Assembly: GCA_022823605.1 (NCBI GenBank)
Contig: JAJEHS010000006.1
Coordinates: 248,001-312,000, forward strand
Origin: Paracoccaceae bacterium
GTDB lineage: Bacteria > Pseudomonadota > Alphaproteobacteria > Rhodobacterales > Rhodobacteraceae
DNA length: 64,000 nucleotides
Reading direction: 5' to 3'
Shown here: positions 16,329 through 24,793 of the stretch, piece after piece
Layout of the letters: each line of letters begins with the position of its first letter
Position numbering within the stretch: position 1 is the first letter of the stretch
Notes under the pieces: generated by a model
What the model saw: only the letters and a program-made list of their open reading frames with translations
What the model was told of the DNA's origin: nothing
The model's database searches: none
Program-made: the position numbers and the translations under genes

Positions 16329-17093
16329 TTGAATAATAATTCCAGACCCCTCCTTCTGGAATTGAAGAAGGTAGGGAAGACATTTTCCGAGGATATAGTT
16401 GCACTCAGGGATATGGAACTGAAAATCCATTCCGGTGACTTTATTTCCCTTTTGGGCCCCTCCGGCTGCGGTAAATCAACTGCCTTGAGGATTATTGCAG
16501 GACTGACCGAACCTACTGTTGGCGAAGTTGACTGGAAAGTTAACCATGGAAGTGGTGCAATTGGGGTGGTGTTTCAGGAAGCCACGTTATTGCCATGGAC
16601 AACAGTCGAAAAAAATGTTTGGCTTCCCTTTCGCCTGCAGAACAAGTCGTTCAAGGAAAAAAAGGACGAAATTGAGCGAAGTCTTGAATTGGTCGGCCTG
16701 AAGGATTTCACCAAAAGTTACCCACGTGAACTATCTGGCGGCATGAAAATGCGGGTAGCTATAGCACGGGCATTGGTAACCGACCCCGAGGTCATTTTGA
16801 TGGATGAACCCTTTGCTGCACTTGATGAAATTACCCGGTTCAAACTGAACAATGACTTGTTGGCCCTTCGCGAAACGCTGGGATGTACAATAATTTTTGT
16901 AACCCATTCAGTTTTTGAAAGTGTCTTTTTGTCCGATCGTATTGCAGTAATGGCAACAAGACCGGGCCGGGTTATTCAAGAACTGGATGTTGATGAACCT
17001 TACCCCAGAGGAGAATCTTTCCGAACTTCATCTAGTTACGGAGTGATTTGCAGGAAGACTTCTGACGCACTCAAATTGGCAATGGAAAATTAA
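16329..17093 (+). CDS. ABC transporter ATP-binding protein (SsuB/TauB/ThiZ type)
   Basis: The cytoplasmic ATPase of the importer, 254 residues. Seen: Walker A GPSGCGKS (43-50), Q-loop VFQEATLLPW (81-90), signature LSGGMKMRVAIARA (135-148), Walker B VILMDEPFAALDE (155-167), and H-loop FVTHSVFES. The start is taken as TTG at 16329, because no ATG precedes the conserved LKKVGKTF block and the next ATG would remove it. The ribosome site is weak. The permease ATG follows the stop directly (TAAATG). Substrate specificity is not set by this subunit. Confidence 0.9.
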   Translation: MNNNSRPLLLELKKVGKTFSEDIVALRDMELKIHSGDFISLLGPSGCGKSTALRIIAGLTEPTVGEVDWKVNHGSGAIGVVFQEATLLPWTTVEKNVWLPFRLQNKSFKEKKDEIERSLELVGLKDFTKSYPRELSGGMKMRVAIARALVTDPEVILMDEPFAALDEITRFKLNNDLLALRETLGCTIIFVTHSVFESVFLSDRIAVMATRPGRVIQELDVDEPYPRGESFRTSSSYGVICRKTSDALKLAMEN

Positions 17094-17963
17094 ATGGCAA
17101 GCACTGACATCAAGGTTGATTCCCCATCCACCAATAAGGTGGTGGATAAAAATGAATTACTGAAAAAGAGAAAAGAAAGGAACATCAGAATTGGCAAATG
17201 GGTCATGCCCATAATTGTTTTCATGATAACCATCTACTTATGGTACTGGATAGTTCAAGTAAACAGCATTCCACATTACATTTTACCGGGTCCCTTCCTG
17301 GTTGTTACCACCTTGATACAGGACTTTCAAATCTTGTTGAGTGCCCTGCAAATTACAATCCAGATCACCCTGATGGCCCTGGCCGTTGCCGTTATTGGTG
17401 GAGTGGGTCTGGCAATCCTCTTTACACAATCAAAGTTCTTTGAAATTTCATTCTTCCCTTATGCAGTCATATTGCAGGTAACACCCATCATATCGATTGC
17501 TCCATTGATTTTCATTTATGTCGACAATCGAACGGTGGGACTTCTTCTTTGTGCCTGGATCGTTGCATTTTTTCCCATATTGTCCAACACGACCCTCGGT
17601 CTCAATTCGGTAGATCATAATCTCAAGGACCTGTTCAAGATATATGGTGCAAACCGGTGGCAGAAATTGCTCCATCTGCAAATACCTTCTGCCCTTCCCT
17701 ATTTTCTTGGGGGGCTGAGAATAGCCGGTGGATTGGCCCTCATTGGTGCTGTAGTTGCAGAATATGTTGCTGGTACGGGAGGTATCGGTTCAGGTTTGGC
17801 CTATACCATTCTGGAAGCAGGATACAGGCTCAATATTCCGAGGATGTTTGCCGCCCTCCTGCTCATAGCCGGTACTGGAGTATTCATTTTTGCCATTCTT
17901 TCCTTTCTGAGCCACCTGCTGTTGCACAAATGGCATGAGAGTGCACTTCAAAAGGAAAACTAG
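17094..17963 (+). CDS. ABC transporter permease (NMT1/SsuC type)
   Basis: The inner-membrane permease, 289 residues, with a charged N-terminal tail of about 40 residues and then about six membrane helices. Seen: the HYILPGPFLV segment near residue 61, characteristic of SsuC/TauC/ThiX permeases; TPIISIAPLIFIYVDNR; and the EAA loop LFKIYGANRWQKLLHLQIPS near 182 that docks the ATPase. It directly abuts the ATPase gene, and its stop overlaps the GTG start of the amidohydrolase, indicating coupled translation. One permease gene implies a homodimeric channel. Confidence 0.9.
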   Translation: MASTDIKVDSPSTNKVVDKNELLKKRKERNIRIGKWVMPIIVFMITIYLWYWIVQVNSIPHYILPGPFLVVTTLIQDFQILLSALQITIQITLMALAVAVIGGVGLAILFTQSKFFEISFFPYAVILQVTPIISIAPLIFIYVDNRTVGLLLCAWIVAFFPILSNTTLGLNSVDHNLKDLFKIYGANRWQKLLHLQIPSALPYFLGGLRIAGGLALIGAVVAEYVAGTGGIGSGLAYTILEAGYRLNIPRMFAALLLIAGTGVFIFAILSFLSHLLLHKWHESALQKEN

Positions 17964-19225
17964 TGGACTACATCAATCTCCCATCAACCAATAGCTGGAC
18001 AGTTGAAAATGTAGTTATCCCCGAAATTCTTTCCGACCTCAAATTGCATTTCCGAAGAAGCTCAATTTCAGTCGGTGACGGGAAAATTATTGCAAATAAA
18101 TGCGAAAATACCGTTGATGGACAAGGGGGTTTGGTATTCCCGTTGTTTGTGGACATGCATACTCATATTGACAAGGGACATATCTGGCCCCGATCACCCA
18201 ACCCTGATGGAACTTTTGAGGGAGCGCTTAACACGGTCTTCAATGACAGAACGGAAAACTGGAAAGCCGAGGATGTTCACCAACGAATGAATTTTGCCTT
18301 GAGGTGTGCCTATGCCCACGGAACCCGGGCAATGCGAACTCACCTCGATTCAGCTTCACCCCAACACCGGATTTCATGGCCAGTTTTCTGTGAGACCAGG
18401 GAAGAATGGAAAAATAAAATCGAATTGCAAGCAGTTACAATTCTGGGCATTGATATGGTAGACCAATCATTTCTGGAAATTGCCGATACTGCCAAATTCA
18501 GTAATGGAGTGCTCGGTTGTGTAACCTATCCCTGTCCAGATCTGTCAGACAGGATTAGAACCTTTTTGCGAATTGCCCGGGACAGGCAAATGGCGGTTGA
18601 TTTTCATACCGATGAGACCAAGGATGCTTCTTCAAATTCCCTGAAGGAAATTGCCCTAGCCGTGATTGAAACCGATTTTGAATACCCTGTGACTGTCGGT
18701 CATTGCTGTTCCCTGGCCCAACAGGACGAAAGCGAGGCCGAAAAAACACTTGATTTGGTTGCCGAGGCAGGTATGAATGTCGTTTCGCTACCGATGTGCA
18801 ACATGTATCTACAAGATAGAGGCACCGAAGCAACTCCAAGATGGCGTGGGGTAACGCTGGTACATGAAATGGCCCGCAAGGGAATCAATGTCAGTTTTGC
18901 CTCTGATAATACGAGGGATCCCTTTTATGCTTATGGTGATCTGGATATGGTAGAAGTAATGAGGCAAGCCACCAGGATTTGTCACCTTGACCATTCCACC
19001 TTCCCATGGTTTGGTTCCTTTAATGAAACACCAGCTAGGGTTTGTGGCTTTCAAGACATGAAACTCGAACCAGGGTACCCTGCCGATTTTGTCCTTTTCA
19101 AGGGAAGAAACATGAACGAGTTTTTTTCACGCCCACAAATGGATAGGGTTGTTGTAAGAAAGGGCCGGCAAATAGATCGAAAATTACCCGATTATTCTGA
19201 ACTAGATCACCTTATGGAGGTTTAA
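17963..19225 (+). CDS. Cytosine deaminase-like amidohydrolase
   Basis: A 420-residue metal-dependent amidohydrolase of the cytosine deaminase (CodA)/N-isopropylammelide branch, which deaminates or opens N-heterocycles in the cytoplasm. Seen: DMHTHIDKGHIWP with metal-binding His66 and His68; TRAMRTHLDS near 121; DFHTDET with His215; VGHCCSL with His247; and the catalytic aspartate in ASDNTRDP (Asp315). The GTG start overlaps the permease stop and its stop overlaps the next ATG (TAATG). True cytosine deaminase is one option. The combination with a creatininase and an FAD oxidase suggests a different ring substrate, probably the imported compound or its first oxidation product. Confidence 0.88.
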   Translation: MDYINLPSTNSWTVENVVIPEILSDLKLHFRRSSISVGDGKIIANKCENTVDGQGGLVFPLFVDMHTHIDKGHIWPRSPNPDGTFEGALNTVFNDRTENWKAEDVHQRMNFALRCAYAHGTRAMRTHLDSASPQHRISWPVFCETREEWKNKIELQAVTILGIDMVDQSFLEIADTAKFSNGVLGCVTYPCPDLSDRIRTFLRIARDRQMAVDFHTDETKDASSNSLKEIALAVIETDFEYPVTVGHCCSLAQQDESEAEKTLDLVAEAGMNVVSLPMCNMYLQDRGTEATPRWRGVTLVHEMARKGINVSFASDNTRDPFYAYGDLDMVEVMRQATRICHLDHSTFPWFGSFNETPARVCGFQDMKLEPGYPADFVLFKGRNMNEFFSRPQMDRVVVRKGRQIDRKLPDYSELDHLMEV

Positions 19226-20622
19226 TGAGCAATAATTTACAAGCAGCAAAAGATGAGTTGAGCCAGTTTGAATTGATTGATTCAGGCTCTGCCCTGTCAG
19301 CCAAGAGCAGAGACTTTTTCTGGTATTCACCTGTTTTGAAAGATCGACTGGACCATATCAAGGCTGATTTTTCGGTATCACCTCAAAACCAGGACGATGT
19401 CATTAAGATTCTCAAGGTTTGTTACAAATACGAAATACCAGTCACAGTCAGGGGATCCGGGACAGGCAACTACGGTCAGGCGATGCCCTTGGCAGGTGGT
19501 TGCATTATCCATATGAACCAGATGACCAAAGTCAAGGAAATACACCCAGGGAGGGTTATTGTCGAACCAGGTTGTCTGCTCAAGGATTTGGATTTTGCCT
19601 GCAAGGAGGATTCCGGTCAGGAGATCAGGATGTTTTCCTCAACCTGGGCAACGGCCTCAATTGGTGGATTCATTGCTGGGGGATCGGGTGGAGTAGGTTC
19701 CTGCAAATGGGGACAACTCAGGGATATAGGCAACATTATCCGAATTCGCGTGGTTACAATGGAGGAGAACCCCAGAATACTGGATTTTACCGGCGAGGAA
19801 ATCCCCAGGGTGTCTCATGCCTACGGTACCAATGGTGTGATTACCGAACTGGAAATGCCCCTTGCTCCTGCCTATGATTGGGTTGGGCTCTTCCTAGGTT
19901 TTGATGATTTCATGGATTCAGTCAGGTTCTCAGCTGACCTTGCCAATCAGGATGGTATCCTGATCAAGTTGGCCACACCTTGTGAGGCCCCTATTCCCCA
20001 TAAGTATTTTCCGCGTATCAAGCCCTATGTTTCCGAGGACACCAATCTTGTGGCAATTATGGTCGCACCGCATGCAATGGATGCTTTTCTGACCTATACT
20101 GCCAGAAGCGGAAAGGCCGAAATCATCTACCGATCAGATGACAATGATTGGCCCCGCAATCCCGGACCGGTTTTTGAATATGCATGGAATCATACAACCC
20201 TTCGAGCATTGAGAATTGATCCTACCATTACATACTTGCAGGTTCGCTACGGTTATCCCAACCATTTTGAACTGATTTCAAAGGTAAGGAAGGAATTTGG
20301 GGAAGAAGTTCTGCAGCATCTGGAAGTCATCAGGGAAAACGGCAAGGTAATGTTTGCCGGTCTGCCGATTGTCCAATACACCACAGAAGAAAGGCTGGAT
20401 GAAATCGTCAGATTGCATGAGGAAATGGGATGCATGATCTTCAATCCCCATAGATACACCCTGGAAGAAGGTGGCCGACAAACGGTAGATACCAGGCAAC
20501 TGGATTTCAAACGGGAAGCTGATCCGAAGGGACTCCTCAATCCGGGTAAAATGATCGCCTGGGATGATCCTGATTGGAATTACTCGAAAATGTATTCATA
20601 CCCCGGAATCCAGATAGCCTAA
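19225..20622 (+). CDS. FAD-binding oxidoreductase (GlcD/VAO-PCMH fold)
   Basis: A 465-residue flavoprotein of the PCMH (vanillyl-alcohol oxidase-like) fold. Seen: an N-terminal FAD domain with VTVRGSGTGNYGQAMPLAGG (74-92), TWATASIGGFIAGGSGGVGS near 146 and YGTNGVITELEMPLAP near 200, all FAD-contacting regions; and the C-terminal DPKGLLNPGKMI motif near 433. There is no signal peptide, so it is predicted cytoplasmic. It would oxidise a hydroxy-acid, alcohol or amine-type carbon of the substrate. It overlaps the amidohydrolase stop and is followed after one base by the first flavodoxin-fold gene, so electron transfer between them is plausible but unproven. Confidence 0.88.
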   Translation: MSNNLQAAKDELSQFELIDSGSALSAKSRDFFWYSPVLKDRLDHIKADFSVSPQNQDDVIKILKVCYKYEIPVTVRGSGTGNYGQAMPLAGGCIIHMNQMTKVKEIHPGRVIVEPGCLLKDLDFACKEDSGQEIRMFSSTWATASIGGFIAGGSGGVGSCKWGQLRDIGNIIRIRVVTMEENPRILDFTGEEIPRVSHAYGTNGVITELEMPLAPAYDWVGLFLGFDDFMDSVRFSADLANQDGILIKLATPCEAPIPHKYFPRIKPYVSEDTNLVAIMVAPHAMDAFLTYTARSGKAEIIYRSDDNDWPRNPGPVFEYAWNHTTLRALRIDPTITYLQVRYGYPNHFELISKVRKEFGEEVLQHLEVIRENGKVMFAGLPIVQYTTEERLDEIVRLHEEMGCMIFNPHRYTLEEGGRQTVDTRQLDFKREADPKGLLNPGKMIAWDDPDWNYSKMYSYPGIQIA

Positions 20623-20623
20623 G

Positions 20624-21202
20624 ATGAAATCCCTGGTCGTATTCGCCCATCCCGTTCCTGAAAGTTTTTCAGCATCGCTTCACCAGGCGGTTCTGGATGA
20701 ACTTGCCCACAAGGGGTGGGAAGTTGATGATATCGACCTATACAAGGTGGGGTTTGATCCAATTCTGTCAGAACATGAGAGAAGAATTTATCATGATGAA
20801 CCTGATAATATTGAGCCCGTAAAAGAGTATGTGGAAAAGTTGCAAAATACCGAAGCACTCTTTTTGGTTTTTCCGGTATGGATTTTTGGCTTCCCAGCCA
20901 TACTGAAAGGATTCTTTGATCGTGTCTGTGTACCGGGTGTTGCCTTTAAGCTCAGTGAAGGGAAGCTTGCTCCAAATCTGAGGAATATTCGCACCCTGGT
21001 TGCGGTTACCACCTATGGGGGTACTCGACTCAGGGCCTTTCTGGCCGGAGATCCTCCCCGAAAGGTTGTAACCCGCAGTGTCCGGTTCTACTGCCAGCCT
21101 CAAACCCTCAAATATCTTGCACTGTATGATATGAATCGAGCAGACCATACCAAGCGAACTAATTTTCTGACCCACGTACGAAATGAAATAAAGAGCCTCT
21201 GA
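20624..21202 (+). CDS. Flavodoxin-fold NAD(P)H oxidoreductase (KefF/quinone reductase-like), copy 1
   Basis: A 192-residue flavodoxin-like NAD(P)H dehydrogenase. Seen: FAHPVPESFSASLHQAV near residue 6 (FMN/FAD phosphate loop), LFLVFPVWIFGFPAILKGFFDRV near 83 (the family's hallmark second loop) and LVAVTTYGGT near 124 (third flavin loop). It is the first of two tandem paralogues in the operon, and its TGA overlaps the ATG of copy 2. It could reduce a quinone, an imine or an aromatic intermediate, or supply reduced flavin. Its role in the pathway is not known. Confidence 0.87.
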   Translation: MKSLVVFAHPVPESFSASLHQAVLDELAHKGWEVDDIDLYKVGFDPILSEHERRIYHDEPDNIEPVKEYVEKLQNTEALFLVFPVWIFGFPAILKGFFDRVCVPGVAFKLSEGKLAPNLRNIRTLVAVTTYGGTRLRAFLAGDPPRKVVTRSVRFYCQPQTLKYLALYDMNRADHTKRTNFLTHVRNEIKSL

Positions 21203-21795
21203 TGAAGGCCCTGGTGATTTATTGCCATCCCAATCCCGATAGTTTTACTAGTGCCGTTAAAGATCTGGTTTTGGAGGTTCTCGAGGAGAAGGGATTCAAA
21301 ACTCGTTTGACTGACCTGTATGGTGAACAATTCAATCCCCTAATCCAAAAGGATGAGTTGGAATCCTATCTTGATACCACACGTAATCAAAAGGGTTTGG
21401 AGAATCATATAGGCAACATCTTGTGGTGTGACACCCTTATATTTGTTTACCCAACCTGGTGGTATGGATTGCCAGCCATGTTAAAAGGCTGGCTGGACAG
21501 GTGTTTTCTACCCGGGGTTGCATTTCATATGCCTGAGGGAGAAGGAACCATCAAGCCTGGACTCAAGCATATCACCAGGCTGGGCCTGTTTACCACCGCT
21601 GGTGCCACCCCACTGGTAACTTTTCTGATGGGTGCTCCAGGCAAAAGAACAATCTTGAGGGCCGTCAACTCTCTTTGCAAGTGGCCAGTCAAAAAAGTAT
21701 TTCTTGCCCATTATGAAATGGATTCATCTACTGATGAAAGTAGAAGACTTCACCTTGAACGGGTCAGGGTAAAAATGCATAGATTCCTTTCCTGA
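21202..21795 (+). CDS. Flavodoxin-fold NAD(P)H oxidoreductase, copy 2
   Basis: A 197-residue paralogue of the preceding gene. Seen: YCHPNPDSFTSAVKDLVLEV near residue 7, FVYPTWWYGLPAMLKGWLDR near 80 and LGLFTTAGATPLVTFL near 130. It is recognisably similar to copy 1 but clearly diverged, so the tandem is not a recent duplication, and the two may act on different intermediates or as a heterodimer. It is separated by 30 bases, with a GAGGAG ribosome site, from the creatininase-family gene downstream. Confidence 0.87.
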   Translation: MKALVIYCHPNPDSFTSAVKDLVLEVLEEKGFKTRLTDLYGEQFNPLIQKDELESYLDTTRNQKGLENHIGNILWCDTLIFVYPTWWYGLPAMLKGWLDRCFLPGVAFHMPEGEGTIKPGLKHITRLGLFTTAGATPLVTFLMGAPGKRTILRAVNSLCKWPVKKVFLAHYEMDSSTDESRRLHLERVRVKMHRFLS

Positions 21796-21825
21796 CCAAT
21801 TTGCTACACACATGAGGAGATAATT

Positions 21826-22617
21826 ATGAGTTTTGAATGGATAGACAAAAGGGCTCCGGATTTTAAAAACATTGACCCTGACAAAACCATAGCAGTTCTT
21901 CCCACAGCGGCGATTGAGCAACATGGTCCCCATTTGCCTGTAGGAACGGACACGATTATTGGCAAGGGAATGCTGGAGGAGGTCAAGCAAATCATCCCCC
22001 CAGACTTGGACATAAGGATACTACCCTTCCAGGCGATCGGCAAATCAAATGAACATGTTTGGGAAGTGGGTACTCTTACCCTAACTGCAGAAACTGCCCT
22101 AAAGGCCTGGACTGAAATAGGACAATCAGTTGCCCGTAGTGGGATAAAGAAACTGGTGATTGTTAATTCACATGGTGGCAACCTTGATTTGATATCGATT
22201 GTGGCAAGGGAACTCAGGGTGAACCAGGGCATGTTTGTGGTCAAGTGCCAATGGGGTAATTTCGGCCAACCAGAGGGATTGTTTTCGGAGTATGAGAAGC
22301 AATATGGAATTCATGGCGGCGAGTGCGAAACCTCACTCGTACTGTATTTTCGCCCCGAGCTTGTGGATATGAGCAAGGCGGTTAAATTTGAATCCTCTGC
22401 CGAGTACACCCCATTTCCACCCGTAGGTCCAATCAGTTATGGCTGGATAGCAAAGGATTTAAATCCCGACGGTACAGTTGGTGATGCCCATCTTGCCTCG
22501 ATTGAGAAGGGCAAACTTACGGCAGAATATCAGGCCCGTGGTTTTCTTGCCTTGCTTAACAAGGTTGTCGGTACTGATATATCAAAATTCGAGGTCGAAA
22601 CATCGCCCGGCAAATAA
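21826..22617 (+). CDS. Creatininase-family amidohydrolase
   Basis: A 263-residue member of the creatinine amidohydrolase family, whose members use two metals to open small cyclic amides. Seen: LPTAAIEQHGPHLPVGTDT near residue 25 with Glu, His and Asp metal ligands; IVNSHGGNLDL near 109 with the third-site histidine; and HGGECETSLVL near 163. It has a strong ribosome site (GAGGAG, 8 bases before ATG). It is the last gene of the operon; the two cytochrome genes downstream point the other way. Together with the deaminase-like protein it suggests stepwise opening of a cyclic amide, but creatinine itself is unlikely, since creatinase and sarcosine oxidase genes are absent. Confidence 0.9.
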   Translation: MSFEWIDKRAPDFKNIDPDKTIAVLPTAAIEQHGPHLPVGTDTIIGKGMLEEVKQIIPPDLDIRILPFQAIGKSNEHVWEVGTLTLTAETALKAWTEIGQSVARSGIKKLVIVNSHGGNLDLISIVARELRVNQGMFVVKCQWGNFGQPEGLFSEYEKQYGIHGGECETSLVLYFRPELVDMSKAVKFESSAEYTPFPPVGPISYGWIAKDLNPDGTVGDAHLASIEKGKLTAEYQARGFLALLNKVVGTDISKFEVETSPGK

Positions 22618-22668
22618 ATCCGTAAATTTGTAAGGTTCCCAAAATTTGACAATTGTTCCGGAAAATAG

Positions 22669-23568
22669 CTACTCTTCATTTTGTGAATTGAGGTCGGACA
22701 GATAGGTTGCAATAGCCTCAAGGTCTTCAAATGAGGCATAATTTGAATAGGCTTGAGTAACGAGATACATGACACTTGTTTCACTCACTGCACCCGACCA
22801 TTCATCCAGGGCATTCAGGATTTCATTCCTATCCAGACCAGCTATTCCCGGTGCCTCCTTTTCACCGGATTTGATCGGTGGAGCTCCCTGGAATTGTTGT
22901 CCGGTTTTTTCGGCAAAAAGTAAATTTCTTGGTGTATGGCAACTTCCACAATGTCCAAGACCATTCACTAGATAAGCGCCCCTATTCCATTCTTCGCTTT
23001 TTTCCGCATTGTATTCAAAACCGGGTGATTCCAGAAACAGCATTTTCCAGGGCAAGTTGGTAATGGAAAAATTGAAAGGAAAAATGAGGTCGTGAGGGTT
23101 AGTCTCCTCACTTACCCCATTTAGGCTGAATATATAGGCTTTTATATCCAGAAGATCTTCAAAGCTTGCCTTTGAATAGGAGGTGTATGGAAATGAGGGA
23201 GAGTAATGCTTGCCCTCGGGGCTGATACCCCTGACCATGGCATTGATAAAATCCAGATCACTCCAGCTACCAATACCGGTACTTGAATCGGGCGTTATAT
23301 TCGGTGGATAAAACTTGCCAACCGGTGTAGGCAGCGCCTCTCCTCCAGTCAACAGGTTAAAATTGGGTGATTCTGGATTGCGGTTTAGGTGACAATCTCC
23401 ACATCCCCCCAGATGAAATAGAATTTCACCTTTAATTGGATCTGGTTCATAGTTGGTCGAGACCTGATCCCGAAACTCGTCAACCGTAATTCTCTGTGGG
23501 TAGGTCAACCCAACGAAAGCTACAATCAGACAAAGGAGAAGAATTACCAAAAGGGTAATTCTCTTCAT
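22669..23568 (-). CDS. Diheme c-type cytochrome, membrane-anchored or exported
   Basis: About 299 residues, starting at the ATG at 23568 (a GTG at 23574 overlaps the upstream stop). There is an N-terminal hydrophobic segment (about 3-22), then two cytochrome c domains with haem motifs CGDCH near residue 56 and CGSCHTPRN near 207. This resembles the diheme subunits that accept electrons from periplasmic dehydrogenases (alcohol, gluconate or aldehyde type). The first motif follows GEILFHLGG, the usual entry to a class I domain. No dehydrogenase subunit is adjacent. It probably forms a unit with the cytochrome c' gene 5 bases upstream. The electron donor is unknown. Confidence 0.88.
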   Translation of the reverse strand: MKRITLLVILLLCLIVAFVGLTYPQRITVDEFRDQVSTNYEPDPIKGEILFHLGGCGDCHLNRNPESPNFNLLTGGEALPTPVGKFYPPNITPDSSTGIGSWSDLDFINAMVRGISPEGKHYSPSFPYTSYSKASFEDLLDIKAYIFSLNGVSEETNPHDLIFPFNFSITNLPWKMLFLESPGFEYNAEKSEEWNRGAYLVNGLGHCGSCHTPRNLLFAEKTGQQFQGAPPIKSGEKEAPGIAGLDRNEILNALDEWSGAVSETSVMYLVTQAYSNYASFEDLEAIATYLSDLNSQNEE

Positions 23569-23573
23569 GGTCA

Positions 23574-24008
23574 CTATTTTCTGAATTCTCTATGACAGGC
23601 AGAACAGGTTTGTCCCAATTGTGAAAAGGCCATAGTGAAGTCATCCTTGTTTGCTGCATTTTTTAGCATAAGACTTGCATTTTGCAGATTATTGAGGTGA
23701 ACCCCAAAACCATCTGAAGTCATGATTTCCTGCTTGGCATCCGTATCACCATCGAAAGAACCTTCAATAAACAGGAAAGGAAGGGATAATGACATGGCAT
23801 GAATTGCAAAACCGACACTTTTGGTCATTGCTGGTTCGAATTCTGTCTGTCCCCTTTGGATCGCACCCAGACTTCTCATATTGGAACCGATGAATTTCAT
23901 GATCTCCTGACGTGCCTGAATTGCATCCTCCGGGGAGTCTGAACCTGCAATTCCAGCAACTGGAAGAAATATCAGGCAAATAACCGCAATAAGAGATTTG
24001 AATTTCAT
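23574..24008 (-). CDS. Cytochrome c' / class II cytochrome c
   Basis: A 144-residue exported protein with a signal peptide (residues 1-21, ending AGIAG). Its single haem-binding motif CSACH sits almost at the C-terminus (residues 135-139), the diagnostic layout of four-helix cytochrome c' or c556 proteins. EIMKFIGSNMRSLGAI near residue 35 supplies the N-terminal helix with the methionine expected near the haem. Such proteins bind NO or act as small periplasmic electron carriers. It precedes the diheme cytochrome, and the two share a probable transcript, perhaps with the GDSL esterase upstream. Confidence 0.88.
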   Translation of the reverse strand: MKFKSLIAVICLIFLPVAGIAGSDSPEDAIQARQEIMKFIGSNMRSLGAIQRGQTEFEPAMTKSVGFAIHAMSLSLPFLFIEGSFDGDTDAKQEIMTSDGFGVHLNNLQNASLMLKNAANKDDFTMAFSQLGQTCSACHREFRK

Positions 24009-24094
24009 TTAACTATACCCCTCCTGTTGAATTCATTCCTCAAAGTTAATGAAATTTCACAAATACTGCAAATCAAATGGACTTCCCGTCATTC

Positions 24095-24793
24095 CTACCG
24101 AGATTCTTTGATTACCTGTATCAATTCCAAAACATACGGTCCAAGTTCGTTCACAATTTTGTGTACACCTTCCCTGTTGGGATGCAGCAAATCATCCTGA
24201 AAATAGATTACCCTGACTTCTTCCCGTGTTCCCAATTTGTCAATCGGGTCAAATATTCTGGGAAACAGAATTATATCGAATTCATTGCTGAGGTCTTGAT
24301 AAATCTGTTCAAATTCAGCCTTGTAATCCTGACCGTAGTTGGAAGGTGCTTCGTGACCGATCAACAATGTTGGCAGTTTGCTTTCAGCAGTTACTTCAAG
24401 GATTGCATGAAGATTGTTTCTGGATTCACCAACATCTATACCTCTTAGTAAATCGTTGCCACCAAGCAAGATGATGATACCATCAAAACCCTCCTGCAAG
24501 GTCCAGTTTATCCGGGCTTTACCACCTGCCGTGGTATCTCCGGAAACACCGGAATTGGTCAATATGACGGGGGTATTTCTCTGATCCAGCCATTCCTGCA
24601 TTTGGGATACCATACCATCCTCGGGATACAAGCCAAAGCCCTGGACCAAACTATCTCCGAAAAAGCTTATCCTGAATTCTGCCGAGGCATTTGTGGGCAA
24701 TGTTAATGAAATTGTTACTATCAGCAGCAACTTGCAGAAAAACCCTGAAACTCCATATTTTGAGGAAATAAAACGGTTTAAAAGTAATTCCAT
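24095..24793 (-). CDS. tesA: Periplasmic GDSL/SGNH esterase (TesA-like)
   Basis: A 232-residue SGNH hydrolase, homologous to TesA/thioesterase I/lysophospholipase L1. Seen: a hydrophobic leader ending NASA, then FFGDSLVQGFGL (catalytic Ser block I), NSGVSGDTTAGG (block II Gly), ILLGGNDLLRG (block III Asn) and DDLLHPN with the Asp/His pair (block V). The frame is open further upstream, but that part has no homology and overlaps the divergent ABC gene. The ATG at 24793 yields a normal-length protein. Its start codon shares bases with the start of ybbA in a CATG, a condensed version of the known tesA-ybbA-ybbP divergent arrangement. Confidence 0.9.
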   Translation of the reverse strand: MELLLNRFISSKYGVSGFFCKLLLIVTISLTLPTNASAEFRISFFGDSLVQGFGLYPEDGMVSQMQEWLDQRNTPVILTNSGVSGDTTAGGKARINWTLQEGFDGIIILLGGNDLLRGIDVGESRNNLHAILEVTAESKLPTLLIGHEAPSNYGQDYKAEFEQIYQDLSNEFDIILFPRIFDPIDKLGTREEVRVIYFQDDLLHPNREGVHKIVNELGPYVLELIQVIKESR

